Assembly (NCBI RefSeq): GCF_030317145.1
Contig: NZ_JASZYE010000005.1
Location: 124,001-188,000 of the forward strand
DNA length: 64,000 nucleotides
DNA from: Variovorax flavidus
GTDB lineage: Bacteria; Pseudomonadota; Gammaproteobacteria; Burkholderiales; Burkholderiaceae_C
Direction: 5' to 3'
Position 1 is the first letter of the stretch; each line of letters begins with the position of its first letter. The notes below the pieces were generated by a model. It made no database searches. It saw only the letters and a list, made by a program, of their open reading frames with translations, and was not told where the DNA came from. The position numbers were made by a program, and so were the translations under genes. Of the stretch, positions 10,728 through 19,410 are shown in pieces.

Positions 10728-11516
10728 TCAGTAAGAGGAGGAGCCGGCCTTGGCCGGCGCGGCGCGCATCTTCGAGAGCACCTGCTGGGCGCCTGCGGCG
10801 ATGAGCCGCGCGTCGGAGCTGACGGTGACGAACTGGAAGCCCTTGGCCACGCGCGCCAGCGCACCTTCGGGCGTGCCATTGTGGATGCCGGCGACCAGGC
10901 CGTGCGCCTTCGCGCGTTCGAGCACGTGGTCGATCGCTTGCGCGACCGGCGGATCGACATCGTCGAACACCGGGCGGCAGCCCAGCGCGAGCGAGAGGTC
11001 CGAGGGACCGATATAGACGGCATCCAGCCCCTCCACCGACATGATCGCGTCGAGGTTCTCGAGCGCCTGCGCCGTCTCGATCATCGCGAAGGTGACGATG
11101 GTGTCGTTGGCGTGCTGCGCATAGTCCGCCCCGCCATAGAGCAAGGCCCGCACCGGCCCGAAGCTGCGCGTGCCGCGTGGCGCGTAGTGGGTGTAGGCCA
11201 CGAGCCGCGCGGCCTCGTCGGCCGTGCTGATCATCGGGCAGATGACGCCGTAGGCGCCGGCATCGAGCGCCTTCATCAGCGCACTCGGCTCGAGCCAGGG
11301 CACGCGCACGACCGGCACGGTGTCGGTGGTGGAGATGGCTTGCAGCATGGGGATCATCGACTGGTAGTCGACCACGCCATGCTGCAGGTCGATGGTCAGC
11401 GAATCCCAGCCCTGGTGCGCCATGGTCTCGGCGGAAAAGCCGTTCGGGATCGCGAGCCAGCCGTTGACGGCCGCCCCTCCTGATTTCCACAGCGTTCGCA
11501 AGCGGTTCTCTCTCAT
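10728..11516 (-). CDS. garL: HpcH/HpaI-family aldolase, probably 5-keto-4-deoxy-D-glucarate aldolase
   Basis: 262-residue class II aldolase of the HpcH/HpaI family. The catalytic histidine is His46 in TIDLQHGVVD, the substrate arginine Arg71 in VVRVPWLEP, the metal ligands Glu in FAMIETAQALEN and Asp in YIGPSDLSLALG. Cleaves 5-keto-4-deoxyglucarate to pyruvate and tartronate semialdehyde. Placement between gudD and the semialdehyde reductase favours GarL over 4-hydroxy-2-oxoheptanedioate aldolase, a close relative. Same operon, 20 bp from garR. Confidence 0.86.
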   Translation of the reverse strand: MRENRLRTLWKSGGAAVNGWLAIPNGFSAETMAHQGWDSLTIDLQHGVVDYQSMIPMLQAISTTDTVPVVRVPWLEPSALMKALDAGAYGVICPMISTADEAARLVAYTHYAPRGTRSFGPVRALLYGGADYAQHANDTIVTFAMIETAQALENLDAIMSVEGLDAVYIGPSDLSLALGCRPVFDDVDPPVAQAIDHVLERAKAHGLVAGIHNGTPEGALARVAKGFQFVTVSSDARLIAAGAQQVLSKMRAAPAKAGSSSY

Positions 11517-11558
11517 GGGGCGCTCCTTGGTGTTGTCCGTGAGTATGCGACCCCGGGC

Positions 11559-12890
11559 TCAGCGGTCGAAAGCCGGACGCTTGGGGTTGAAGGTCCAGCC
11601 GGGAATCAGGCTCTGCATGGCGACCGCGTCGTCTCGCGCGCCCAGGCCATGTTGCTTGTAAAGCTGGTGCGCCTTCTCGACTTCGGCCATGTCGAGTTCG
11701 ACGCCGAGGCCGGGTTTCTTCGGTACCTGCACCAGCCCGCCTTCGATGCGCAGGGGCTCCTTGGTCAGCCGCTGCCCATCCTGCCAGATCCAGTGCGTGT
11801 CGATCGCGGTCACGCGCCCCGGCGCGGCGGCGCCGACCTGCGTGAACATGGCGAGCGAGACGTCGAAGTGGTTGTTGGAATGCGAGCCCCAGGTCAGGCC
11901 CCAGTCGCGGCAGGTCTGCGCGACGCGCACCGAGCCGGCCATGGTCCAGAAGTGCGGGTCGGCCAGCGGGATGTCGACCGATTGCAGGGACAGCGCATGC
12001 GTCATCTGGCGCCAGTCGGTGGCGATCATGTTCGTGGCCGTCGGCAGCCCGGTGGCGCGCCGGAACTCGGCCATCACTTCGCGCCCCGAAAAGCCTTCCT
12101 CGGCGCCGCAGGGATCTTCGGCATAGGCGACGACGCCGCGCATGTCGCGCATCAGGCGGATCGCGTCCTTCAGCAGCCAGCCGCCGTTCGGGTCGAGCGT
12201 GACTCTCGCCTCCGGGAAGCGCTCGTGCAGCGCCGTGACGGCTTCGATTTCCTCTTCGCCGCGCAGCACGCCGCCCTTGAGCTTGAAGTCGTTGAAACCG
12301 TAACGCTCGCGCGCCGCTTCGGCCAGGCGAACGATGGCTTCGGGCGTCATGGCCTTCTCGTGGCGCAGCCGGGACCAGTCGTTGTCGGCCTGCGGCTCGC
12401 GCGCGTAAGGCAGATCCGACTTGTCGCGATCGCCGACGAAGAACAGGTAGCCGAGCATCTCGACCGCGTCGCGCTGCTGCCCTTCGCCGAGCAAGGCGGC
12501 AACGGGCACTTCCAGGTGCTGGCCCAGCAGGTCGAGCAGCGCGGATTCGATGGCCGTCACGGCATGAATCGTCGTGCGCAGATCGAAGGTCTGCAGGCCG
12601 CGGCCGCCAACATCGCGGTCGGCGAACTTCTGCTGCACCTGCTGGAGCACGCGCTGGTGTGCGCCGATGGGCTGGCCCACGACGAGATCGCGGGCATCGT
12701 CCAGCGTCTGGCGGATCTTCTCGCCACCCGGCACTTCGCCCACGCCGGTGCGGCCGGCGTTGTCGGTGAGGATCAGCAGATTGCGCGTGAAGAACGGACC
12801 GTGCGCGCCGCTGAGGTTGAGCAGCATGCTGTCGCGGCCGGCGACCGGGATCACGCGCAGTTCGGTGATGACAGGGGTGGAGGTGGTCAT
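11559..12890 (-). CDS. gudD: Glucarate dehydratase
   Basis: 443-residue enolase-superfamily dehydratase converting D-glucarate (or L-idarate) to 5-keto-4-deoxyglucarate. Catalytic residues sit two positions before those I recall for E. coli GudD: the KxK pair Lys203/Lys205 in DFKLKGG, metal ligands Asp233 and Asn235 in TLDPNGGW, Glu258 in AEDP, Asn287 in [10 protein letters not shown], and His337 in WGSHSNNH. Near-identical length and complete active site make function confident. Lies between the Bug receptor and the aldolase in the LacI-controlled operon. Confidence 0.95.
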   Translation of the reverse strand: MTTSTPVITELRVIPVAGRDSMLLNLSGAHGPFFTRNLLILTDNAGRTGVGEVPGGEKIRQTLDDARDLVVGQPIGAHQRVLQQVQQKFADRDVGGRGLQTFDLRTTIHAVTAIESALLDLLGQHLEVPVAALLGEGQQRDAVEMLGYLFFVGDRDKSDLPYAREPQADNDWSRLRHEKAMTPEAIVRLAEAARERYGFNDFKLKGGVLRGEEEIEAVTALHERFPEARVTLDPNGGWLLKDAIRLMRDMRGVVAYAEDPCGAEEGFSGREVMAEFRRATGLPTATNMIATDWRQMTHALSLQSVDIPLADPHFWTMAGSVRVAQTCRDWGLTWGSHSNNHFDVSLAMFTQVGAAAPGRVTAIDTHWIWQDGQRLTKEPLRIEGGLVQVPKKPGLGVELDMAEVEKAHQLYKQHGLGARDDAVAMQSLIPGWTFNPKRPAFDR

Positions 12891-12917
12891 GGGGATTCGC
12901 TCAGGACGGTTGGGCTG

Positions 12918-13880
12918 TCAATCAATGGTGATCTTGCCGGTCTCGATCACCTTCTTCCAGCGCGCGAACTCCTGCTGCTGGAAGGCGGCGAACTGGGCCG
13001 GCGTGTTGGCGACGACTTCGAGGCCGATCGCCACGAACTGCTGCTTGACCGCCGGGTCGTTGAGCGCAGCGGCCATCGCATCGTGCGCCTTGGTGCGCAC
13101 GGCAGGCGGCAGGCCCTTGGGCGCCACGATGGCCTGCCACGAATACACCTCGACGTTCTTGACGCCCGCTTCGGCGATGGTAGGCACATCGGGCAGCACA
13201 GGCGAGCGTTTTTCGCCGGTGACGGCCAGCGCACGGAGCTTGCCTGCGTTGATGTTCTGAACGACGGCGTTGACGTTCTGGAAGGAGGCTTCCACCTGGC
13301 CGCCGAGCAGATCGGTGATGGCCGGGGCGCCGCCCTTGTAGGGTACGTGGAGGCCGCTGGTGCCGGTCTGCTGCCAGAACAACTCGGCCGTGAGGTGGTC
13401 GCTCGAACCGTTGCCCGATGAGGCGAAAGTCATCTTCCCGGGATTGGCCTTGAGGTAGGCGATCACGTCCGCCACCGTCTTGTGCGGCGACTTCGGGGGC
13501 ACCACGAGCACATTGGGCGCCTGCACCGCCACGGTGATGAGATCGAAATCCTTCAGCGCGTCGTACTGCATGCCCTTGATGAGGTGCGGCGCGATCACGA
13601 GCGGCCCGAGCGAGGTCACGAGAAAGGTCGAGCCATCGGGCGCCGAGCGCTTGACCTGGGCGGCGCCGATGGTGCCCGTGGCGCCCGCCTTGTTGTCGAC
13701 CAGGAAGGGCTGGCCCAGCTTGTCGGTGAGCTTGGGACCGATGGCACGAGCGACCATGTCGGTCGACCCGCCGGCAGGGAATGGCACGACGAGCGTCACC
13801 GGCTTCTGCGGCCAGTCCTGTGCGTGAACGGAAGTGGCTGCGGCCAGGCCGATGGCGAGGAAGGTCAACAAGAACTTCAT
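12918..13880 (-). CDS. Bug/TctC-family periplasmic receptor of the glucarate operon
   Basis: 320-residue tripartite-tricarboxylate-type solute receptor with signal peptide (MKFLLTFLAIGLAAATSVHA) and the family hallmarks PVTLVVPFPAGGSTDMVAR and LVDNKAGATGTIGAAQV. No TctA/TctB membrane components are in the window, so it must use one encoded elsewhere or act as a sensor. First gene of the glucarate operon and preceded by two operators, so an aldarate ligand is the reasonable inference. Confidence 0.92.
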   Translation of the reverse strand: MKFLLTFLAIGLAAATSVHAQDWPQKPVTLVVPFPAGGSTDMVARAIGPKLTDKLGQPFLVDNKAGATGTIGAAQVKRSAPDGSTFLVTSLGPLVIAPHLIKGMQYDALKDFDLITVAVQAPNVLVVPPKSPHKTVADVIAYLKANPGKMTFASSGNGSSDHLTAELFWQQTGTSGLHVPYKGGAPAITDLLGGQVEASFQNVNAVVQNINAGKLRALAVTGEKRSPVLPDVPTIAEAGVKNVEVYSWQAIVAPKGLPPAVRTKAHDAMAAALNDPAVKQQFVAIGLEVVANTPAQFAAFQQQEFARWKKVIETGKITID

Positions 13881-13897
13881 GGGTGTGCCTCTTTCAT

Positions 13898-13909
13898 GGT
13901 AGCGCTATC
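13898..13909. promoter_or_regulatory. LacI-type operator O1 (GGTAGCGCTATC)
   Basis: Twelve-base near-palindrome GGTAGCGCTATC with a perfect TAGCGCTA core, 17 bp ahead of the Bug receptor start. It is the exact reverse complement of the sites at 13925 and 15028. The centred CG step and 8-bp perfect core are typical of LacI/GntR-class operators. It lies downstream of the predicted transcription start, where a bound repressor would block elongation. Confidence 0.85.
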
Positions 13910-13922
13910 TTTTGGAGATCGA

Positions 13923-13950
13923 ATGATAGCGCTACCGTTCCAACGCGCAA
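13923..13950 (-). promoter_or_regulatory. Predicted sigma-70 promoter of the glucarate operon
   Basis: On the minus strand, -35 TTGCGC (13945-13950) and -10 TATCAT (13923-13928) are separated by 16 bp. The -10 overlaps operator O2. Expected start near 13916, between the two operators. Hexamers match consensus 4/6 and 5/6. Confidence 0.55.
13925..13936. promoter_or_regulatory. LacI-type operator O2 (GATAGCGCTACC)
   Basis: Second copy, in inverted orientation to O1, centres 27 bp apart. Overlaps the predicted -10 of the glucarate operon promoter, so binding would exclude RNA polymerase. Sequence identical to the site at 15028 over all 12 bases. Confidence 0.85.
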
Positions 13951-13976
13951 GCGGTCTGTCTAGGGGTTTGCACGGA

Positions 13977-15008
13977 TCAGGCGCTGGCGCGGTCGACGAT
14001 GGTGAAGCCGACGTCGACGATCTGCGGCCCGGTCTGCCGACCCTCCGCCCGGTCCACGATGAATTGCGCGGCTGTGCGGCCGATCGTGGCGCCATCGATG
14101 CGAACGGTCGTCAAGGCGGGATTCAGGTCCGCCGAAAACTCGAGGTCTCCGAAGCCGACGACAGCCAGTTGCTCCGGTACCGCGATGCCTCGCGATTGCG
14201 CTTCGATCATCACGCCCAGTGCAACGAGATCGGAACTGCAGAACACGGCGTCGATATCCGGAAAATCGCGCAGCAGTTCGGCCAGCGCGCCGCGCCCGCT
14301 CTTCAGGGTCGTCGGCGCAGGCACCTGCCTGACGGGAACATCGCGCAATCCGGCCGCACGCGCCGCATCCCGGAATGCCTGGTGGCGCCGCTGCGAGCGC
14401 TCGTCGTCGCCGGCCACGACGGCAAGCCGGCGTCGGCCCTTGCGGAAAAGAAACTCCACCACGGCTCGGCCCACGTCAGGGTGCGAAAAGCCCACGATCA
14501 TGTCGAGCGGCGTCGGCGTCAGGTCCCAGGTTTCGACCACCGGAATGCCGGCGGCCACCAGACGCTTGCGGCCCTCGGGCGAATGCATGATGCCGGTCAG
14601 CACGATGCCGTCGGGCCGGCGGCCGATGATGGCTTCGAGCAGCGCGTCTTCGCGCGAATCCACATAGCCGCTCTGACCCAGCATCAGCTGGTAGCCCCGC
14701 TCCGCGAGCGCTTCGGTCAGCGATTGCACGGTCTGGAGGAACACCGGCCCGGTCATCGTGGGCACCACCGCGGCGACGAGGCGGCTGCGGGTCGATGCCA
14801 GCCCGCCCGCGAGCACATTGCGCACATAGCCCGTGCGGCCCACGGCGTCGGTGACTTTCTTCAGGACTTCGGCCGAGACCTGCTTGGGCGAACTCAATGC
14901 GCGCGACGCGGTGATGGGCGCGACACCGGCGAGCTTTGCGACGTCGTGCAGGGTGACCGCGCCGCTGCCCCGGCGGGCGCGTCGAACAGGGGTGCCGTCT
15001 TTGCTCAT
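13977..15008 (-). CDS. LacI/GntR-family transcriptional repressor of the glucarate operon
   Basis: 343-residue LacI-family regulator. The helix-turn-helix is at about residues 18-40 (TLHDVAKLAGVAPITASRAL), followed by the hinge and a periplasmic-binding-like effector domain resembling the GntR (gluconate) branch. Three identical TAGCGCTA-core operators, two before the downstream operon and one before this gene, indicate repression of the operon plus autoregulation. The start ATG 15008 is only 6 bases from a TAGAAT -10-like hexamer, so the mRNA may be leaderless. Inducer not shown; glucarate or a breakdown intermediate is the inference. Confidence 0.9.
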   Translation of the reverse strand: MSKDGTPVRRARRGSGAVTLHDVAKLAGVAPITASRALSSPKQVSAEVLKKVTDAVGRTGYVRNVLAGGLASTRSRLVAAVVPTMTGPVFLQTVQSLTEALAERGYQLMLGQSGYVDSREDALLEAIIGRRPDGIVLTGIMHSPEGRKRLVAAGIPVVETWDLTPTPLDMIVGFSHPDVGRAVVEFLFRKGRRRLAVVAGDDERSQRRHQAFRDAARAAGLRDVPVRQVPAPTTLKSGRGALAELLRDFPDIDAVFCSSDLVALGVMIEAQSRGIAVPEQLAVVGFGDLEFSADLNPALTTVRIDGATIGRTAAQFIVDRAEGRQTGPQIVDVGFTIVDRASA

Positions 15009-15027
15009 CGGGCCATTCTAGGCCGAC

Positions 15028-15039
15028 GATAGCGCTACC
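15028..15039. promoter_or_regulatory. LacI-type operator O3 upstream of the regulator gene
   Basis: GATAGCGCTACC, identical to O2, 19 bp upstream of the LacI-family start codon and just upstream of a TAGAAT -10-like hexamer at about 15014-15019. Position fits autorepression. Confidence 0.82.
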
Positions 15040-15047
15040 GCACCGGG

Positions 15048-16430
15048 TCAGGTGGCGTAGCCGGGCGGCGGCACGAAGCCGCCGAACTCGCGCTCCACGG
15101 CTTGTGCGAAGGCGATCGTGGTGCGGTCTTCCAAGCTCGGGCCGATGATCTGCATGCCGATGGGCAGCCCCTCGTCGCTGCGCCCGATCGGCATGGTCGT
15201 CGATGGCAGGCCGGTGAGCGTCGCGATGCTCGACCAGACGGCCTGGTCGCGGTATGGAATCTCCCTGTCGTCGATCGTCAGGCGCCGGGCCTCCATCTCA
15301 CGATGGTCGTGCGGAAACGCGGGTGTCGGCATGACCGGACACAGGATCACATCCCACTCGCGGAAGAAAGCCCGCCATTGATGCGCGATGCCCATCCGTT
15401 CGCGATCCGCTCGAATCCAGTCGCGATGGCTGATGCCTCCCGCCTCGGCCGGCATGTCGGCGCTGATCACCGCCCACAGGAGTTGGCCCCACAACGACGC
15501 AATGCGCCCCAGATCCGGCAGCAAGGGACTCGTCCGCCCGACATGGCAACCGGCGCGCTCCAGCCCCTCGACCACACGTTGCAGGGATGACCGCACAACA
15601 CGAGACGTGGGCAGCATCGGATGCACATCGAGCACCAGCACGCGGAAATCTTGCAGCGCAGTCCCGCGCGCAGGCGGCAGCGCGAGACGGTAGGCGACGG
15701 CCTCCGCATCGTCGGGACCGGCAATGACATCCAGCGCCAGCGCGAGATCGCCTGCACTTCTCGCCATCGGGCCCACCACCCCCAGGTCGATGTCTCTGCC
15801 CACGGACAGCGCAGGCGTTCCCGGCGGTGCGAAGCCACGCATCGGCACGAGTCCGTGCGAAGGCTTGTGCGCGAGGACGCCGCAAAAGTGCGCCGGCGCG
15901 CGAAGGGAACCGGCCAGGTCCGAGCCGAATTCGAGCGACACGTAGCCCGCCGCCAGCGCGGCCGCGGCGCCGCCGGACGAGCCACCCGGCGTTCGCGCCG
16001 GATCCCACGGATTGTTTGTCGTGCCGAAGAGCGGGTTCGAGCTCTGCCAGTCCGCCAGATGCATCGCGACATTGGTCTTGCCGATGACGATGGCACCGGC
16101 AGCCTTCAGGCGGCGAACCACGACTGCGTCGTCGGTGACCTCGATCGTCTCGGTGCCGGGAATGCCCCAGGTCGTCGGCAGGCCTGCAACATGGAAGCCC
16201 TCCTTGACCGTGAGCGGAACGCCCAGCAACGGAAGCTGCTCGCCGCGCGCGAGCGCCGCGTCGGCCGCAGCCGCCGCCGTCCTGGCGCGCCCGAAATCCC
16301 GCACGACGACCGCGTTGAGCTGCGGATCGAACTTCTCGATGCGATCGATCGACCGGCTCAGCAGCTCGACGGCCGAGACCTTGCCGGTCCGAAGGGCGGC
16401 CACGAGGTCGCTGGTGCTTGCATAGTCCAT
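15048..16430 (-). CDS. Amidase-signature hydrolase
   Basis: 460-residue amidase from ATG 16430 (MDYASTSDLVAALRTGKVSA); a GTG at 16454 is possible. Triad at family spacing: Lys76 in PLTVKEGFHVAG, Ser151 in TPGGSSGGAA, Ser175 in SDLAGSLRAP. The usual GSDIGGS reads GSDLAGS here, keeping the nucleophile while losing one glycine. Encoded just upstream of the LacI regulator on the same strand, but O3 lies between them and there is no obvious metabolic link to glucarate. Distinct from the amidase at 5589. The 119 bp upstream show nothing recognisable. Confidence 0.88.
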   Translation of the reverse strand: MDYASTSDLVAALRTGKVSAVELLSRSIDRIEKFDPQLNAVVVRDFGRARTAAAAADAALARGEQLPLLGVPLTVKEGFHVAGLPTTWGIPGTETIEVTDDAVVVRRLKAAGAIVIGKTNVAMHLADWQSSNPLFGTTNNPWDPARTPGGSSGGAAAALAAGYVSLEFGSDLAGSLRAPAHFCGVLAHKPSHGLVPMRGFAPPGTPALSVGRDIDLGVVGPMARSAGDLALALDVIAGPDDAEAVAYRLALPPARGTALQDFRVLVLDVHPMLPTSRVVRSSLQRVVEGLERAGCHVGRTSPLLPDLGRIASLWGQLLWAVISADMPAEAGGISHRDWIRADRERMGIAHQWRAFFREWDVILCPVMPTPAFPHDHREMEARRLTIDDREIPYRDQAVWSSIATLTGLPSTTMPIGRSDEGLPIGMQIIGPSLEDRTTIAFAQAVEREFGGFVPPPGYAT

Positions 16431-16549
16431 GGGCAATTGGCCGGTTGATGGCACACGCAGCCATGATGCCGGCGCGCCCGCGCACCTGCTTGATCTTCGT
16501 TGCGATGCGCTTGACGAATCTTGCGCAGACCGGCGTCACGCGCCGCGCA

Positions 16550-17221
16550 TCACTTCTTCAGGTGTCGGCGCTGGTCGTAGGTGGGTTGCGCGGGCAGGTC
16601 GGCCAGATGCCGGATATCGGCCCAGTCCACGATCTCGATCAGTGAAGGCGCCGTGGCGTCGGCGATGCGGATGCGGTTGAAACCCGCATTGGGAATGTCG
16701 CTCTGGCGTGGCCCGTTCAGGCCCAGCCCCCGCGCCGTGCGCCAGACCATGTCGAGAACGCCGCCGTGGGTGACCACCAGCACGGTCTGCCCCGAATGCT
16801 CGACGGCGATACTGCCCAGGGCCTCCATGATGCGGGCGTGGAACTGGCGCGGCGATTCGCCCTCGGGCATGGCATGGTCCTCGCGGAACTGGAGCCAGTC
16901 CTCCCAGGCGCGCGGATGCAGGTTCTGGATTTCGTCGGCGCGCATGCCCTCGACGACGCCGAAGTTCTGCTCGCGCAGCGCGGCCGAGGTCGCGATCTCC
17001 AGTTCGAGCTGTCGCGAAGCCGGTGCGGCCGTCTGCTGCGCCCGCATGAGGTCGCTGCTGATCAGGTGCTGCACCGGCTCGCCCGCCATCCGGAGCCCGA
17101 GCCGGCGTGCCTGCTCGTGGCCCATGTCGTTGAGGGGCACGTCGATGTGGCCCTGGAAGCGCAGTTCGCGGTTCCAGTCGGTTTCTCCATGGCGGATCAG
17201 GATGAGGTCGGTGCTGGGCAT
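16550..17221 (-). CDS. Histidine phosphatase-superfamily protein (phosphoglycerate mutase-like)
   Basis: 223-residue cytoplasmic phosphatase. The RHGE motif is at residues 10-13 (LILIRHGETDWN, phospho-acceptor His11), with Arg60 in SSDLMRAQQTA, the acid Glu84 in LREQNFG, and the second histidine His152 in VVTHGGVLDMVW. Resembles GpmB/CobC-like phosphatases rather than a glycolytic mutase, as no long cap insertion is visible. Divergent from the alpha/beta hydrolase at 17285. Substrate unknown. Confidence 0.88.
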   Translation of the reverse strand: MPSTDLILIRHGETDWNRELRFQGHIDVPLNDMGHEQARRLGLRMAGEPVQHLISSDLMRAQQTAAPASRQLELEIATSAALREQNFGVVEGMRADEIQNLHPRAWEDWLQFREDHAMPEGESPRQFHARIMEALGSIAVEHSGQTVLVVTHGGVLDMVWRTARGLGLNGPRQSDIPNAGFNRIRIADATAPSLIEIVDWADIRHLADLPAQPTYDQRRHLKK

Positions 17222-17284
17222 TGGCCGATTGTCACCCTCGGGCGTGTCCGCTTCATGTAGCCGCCGTTCAACGAGAATCCGCCG

Positions 17285-17995
17285 ATGCCTACTCTTGTTC
17301 TGCTGCCCGGGCTCGCCTGCGACGAGCGCCTGTGGCAAGCCCAGTTGCCCGCCCTGCCCTCGACGCTCGATGTTCGCGTGAGCGATGTGCATATGCGCCA
17401 CGACCGCATCGAGGCCATGGCCGCGACCGTGCTCGCGGAACACCCCGGCCCGCTGATCCTGTGCGGCGCCTCGATGGGCGGGATGATCGCCATGGAAGCC
17501 GCACGGCAAGCGCCCGAACGCGTCGTGGGGCTGGCCCTGCTCGGCACCAATGCACGGCCGGAAACGCCCGACATGTACAAGCTGCGCGAATCGGCGATCG
17601 AGCTGTTCGAACGCGGCGAGGCGCGCGACGTGATCGAGCTCAACGCGGGATTCGCCTTTCACCCCAAGCAAGCCGGCGACGCCGCTCTGGTGCAGCGCTA
17701 CGTCGAGCTGGTGCTCGATGCCGGCGCGACTCAGCTGATCCGCCAGAACCGTGCGCTGATGGAACGGCCCGACGCGCGGCCGCATCTTTCCAGCCTGCGC
17801 TGCCCGGTGCTCGTGCTGTGTGGCGACAGCGACCGCCTCACGCCACCCGAGTGCTCGCGCGAGATCGCTGCGCTGATGCCCCATGCCGAGCTGGTGTGGG
17901 TCGCACAGTGCGGCCACATGCTCACGATGGAAAAGCCCGAGTTCGTCAACACCACCCTCGCGCCCTGGCTGCAGCGCCTGCTCGCAGGCGCATGA
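17285..17995 (+). CDS. Alpha/beta-fold hydrolase
   Basis: 236-residue hydrolase. Nucleophile Ser63 in the elbow GASMGG, acid in LCGDSDRLTPPE (Asp181 or Asp183), and His211 in AQCGHMLTMEKPEF; oxyanion region LLPGLACDERLWQAQL at the N-terminus. No signal peptide. The fold and triad are clear but the substrate is not; similar proteins are annotated as esterases or MhpC-like hydrolases. Stands alone between divergent and convergent neighbours. Confidence 0.88.
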   Translation: MPTLVLLPGLACDERLWQAQLPALPSTLDVRVSDVHMRHDRIEAMAATVLAEHPGPLILCGASMGGMIAMEAARQAPERVVGLALLGTNARPETPDMYKLRESAIELFERGEARDVIELNAGFAFHPKQAGDAALVQRYVELVLDAGATQLIRQNRALMERPDARPHLSSLRCPVLVLCGDSDRLTPPECSREIAALMPHAELVWVAQCGHMLTMEKPEFVNTTLAPWLQRLLAGA

Positions 17996-18007
17996 GCCGG
18001 CGACGGC

Positions 18008-18655
18008 TCAATGCAGCTGGCCGCCAGTCTCGCGCACGTCTTCCCGAACGGACAGTGACGTCCTGACGGCGACGCGCAGCGCGGAGATCACGGTCTCCAG
18101 CGCCATGCTCGGCAATCCCGGAAGACGCGCGACCTGCTCGGGCAAGTACGGGATGTGGATGAAGCCGCCGCGCATGCCGGGCACCGGCCGGGTCGCGATG
18201 CGATGCATCAGGCCGAAGAACAGGTGATTGCAGACGAAGGTGCCGGCGGTGTTCGACACCGATGCCGGAATGCCGCCCGCGCGCAGGTCGCGCACGATGG
18301 CCTTGATCGGCAACGTCGAGAAGTAGGCGGCAGGCGCGCCCGCCACCACGGGCATGTCGATCGGCTGGCAACCCGCGTTGTCGCAGATGCGGCCATCGTC
18401 GACATTGATCGCCACGCGCTCGGGCGTGATCTCGCTGCGCCCTCCCGCCTGGCCGATGCCGAGCACCAGTTGCGGCTGCAACTCGTCGATGGCCGCATCG
18501 AGTTCGCGCAATGCAGCGCCGAACACGCAGGACACACGGCGCGCATGCACCACCGCCCCTTCGCAGCGCCAGCCGTCAAGCGCGCGCACGGCCTCCCACG
18601 AGGGGTTGATGGCGTCCTTGTCGAAGGGCTCGAAGCCGGTCAGCAGGACATTCAC
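18008..18655 (-). CDS. pcp: Pyroglutamyl-peptidase I (pyrrolidone-carboxylate peptidase)
   Basis: 215-residue C15 cysteine peptidase that removes N-terminal pyroglutamate from peptides in the cytoplasm. Starts at GTG 18655 ([14 protein letters not shown], the family signature). The triad matches: Glu79 in ITPERVAIN, Cys142 in [10 protein letters not shown], His167 in GFIHIPYLP. Last gene of the pxpB-pxpC-pxpA-pcp run, 14 bp after pxpA, so the released 5-oxoproline can be opened by the co-expressed oxoprolinase. Confidence 0.93.
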   Translation of the reverse strand: MNVLLTGFEPFDKDAINPSWEAVRALDGWRCEGAVVHARRVSCVFGAALRELDAAIDELQPQLVLGIGQAGGRSEITPERVAINVDDGRICDNAGCQPIDMPVVAGAPAAYFSTLPIKAIVRDLRAGGIPASVSNTAGTFVCNHLFFGLMHRIATRPVPGMRGGFIHIPYLPEQVARLPGLPSMALETVISALRVAVRTSLSVREDVRETGGQLH

Positions 18656-18669
18656 GACACTTGCACGGT

Positions 18670-19410
18670 TCAAGCCGTGGCGACCACGGCGATGCCTTCG
18701 GCCGTGAGCCGCTCGCGGATGCGGCGCGCGAAGGCCAGTGCATGCGCGCCGTCGCCATGCAGGCAGACGGTCTGCGCGTTGACGTCCACCACGCTGCCGT
18801 CGATGGCGGTGACCTTGTGGTCCCGCACGAGCGACAGCGTCTGTGCGAGCGACTGCTCCTCGTCCTCGATCAGCGCACCGGGTTGGCTGCGCGGGACGAG
18901 GCTGCCATCGGGCTGGTAGCCGCGATCGGCAAACACTTCCTCGACCGGCTTCAGCCCCGCGCGCTCGGCGGCGCTGATCATGCCGCTGCCGGCCAGGCCA
19001 AAGAAGCGCAGCCCGGGGTCGAAACGCCGCACTGCCTCGCAGATCGCCTCGGCAAGCACCGGGTCCTTCACGGCCTGGTTGTAGAGCGCCCCGTGCGGCT
19101 TGACGTGGGCGAGCGTGCCGCCTTCGGCCTTGACGATCGCCGCGAGCGCACCGACCTGGTAGAGCACGCCGGCCACGATCTCCTCGGGCGGCAGATTCAT
19201 CGTGCTGCGGCCGAAGTTCTCGCGATCGGGAAAGCTGGGGTGCGCACCGATCGCGACGCCGTTGTCGATGGCCCAGCGCACGCACTGCCGCATCGTGTTG
19301 GCGTCGCCGGCATGCCAGCCGCAGGCGATGTTGGCCGAGCTCACGAGGCCGAGCAGGGCCTCGTCGTTGTCGCAGCCTTCGCCGAGGTCGGCGTTGAGGT
19401 CAATCTGCAT
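18670..19410 (-). CDS. pxpA: 5-oxoprolinase subunit A (LamB/YcsF family)
   Basis: 246-residue LamB/YcsF-family protein. Conserved blocks: [14 protein letters not shown] at the N-terminus, [33 protein letters not shown], and VKPHGALYN. Forms the ATP-dependent 5-oxoprolinase with PxpB and PxpC, converting 5-oxo-L-proline to glutamate. Its start overlaps pxpC by 11 bases. Confidence 0.94.
   Translation of the reverse strand: MQIDLNADLGEGCDNDEALLGLVSSANIACGWHAGDANTMRQCVRWAIDNGVAIGAHPSFPDRENFGRSTMNLPPEEIVAGVLYQVGALAAIVKAEGGTLAHVKPHGALYNQAVKDPVLAEAICEAVRRFDPGLRFFGLAGSGMISAAERAGLKPVEEVFADRGYQPDGSLVPRSQPGALIEDEEQSLAQTLSLVRDHKVTAIDGSVVDVNAQTVCLHGDGAHALAFARRIRERLTAEGIAVVATA

Noticed and set aside
16550-17917. 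A 457-codon reading that extends the histidine phosphatase upstream by more than 200 residues.
   Set aside because: The extension lies opposite the alpha/beta hydrolase gene; the family start with the RHGE motif at residue 10 is the ATG at 17221.
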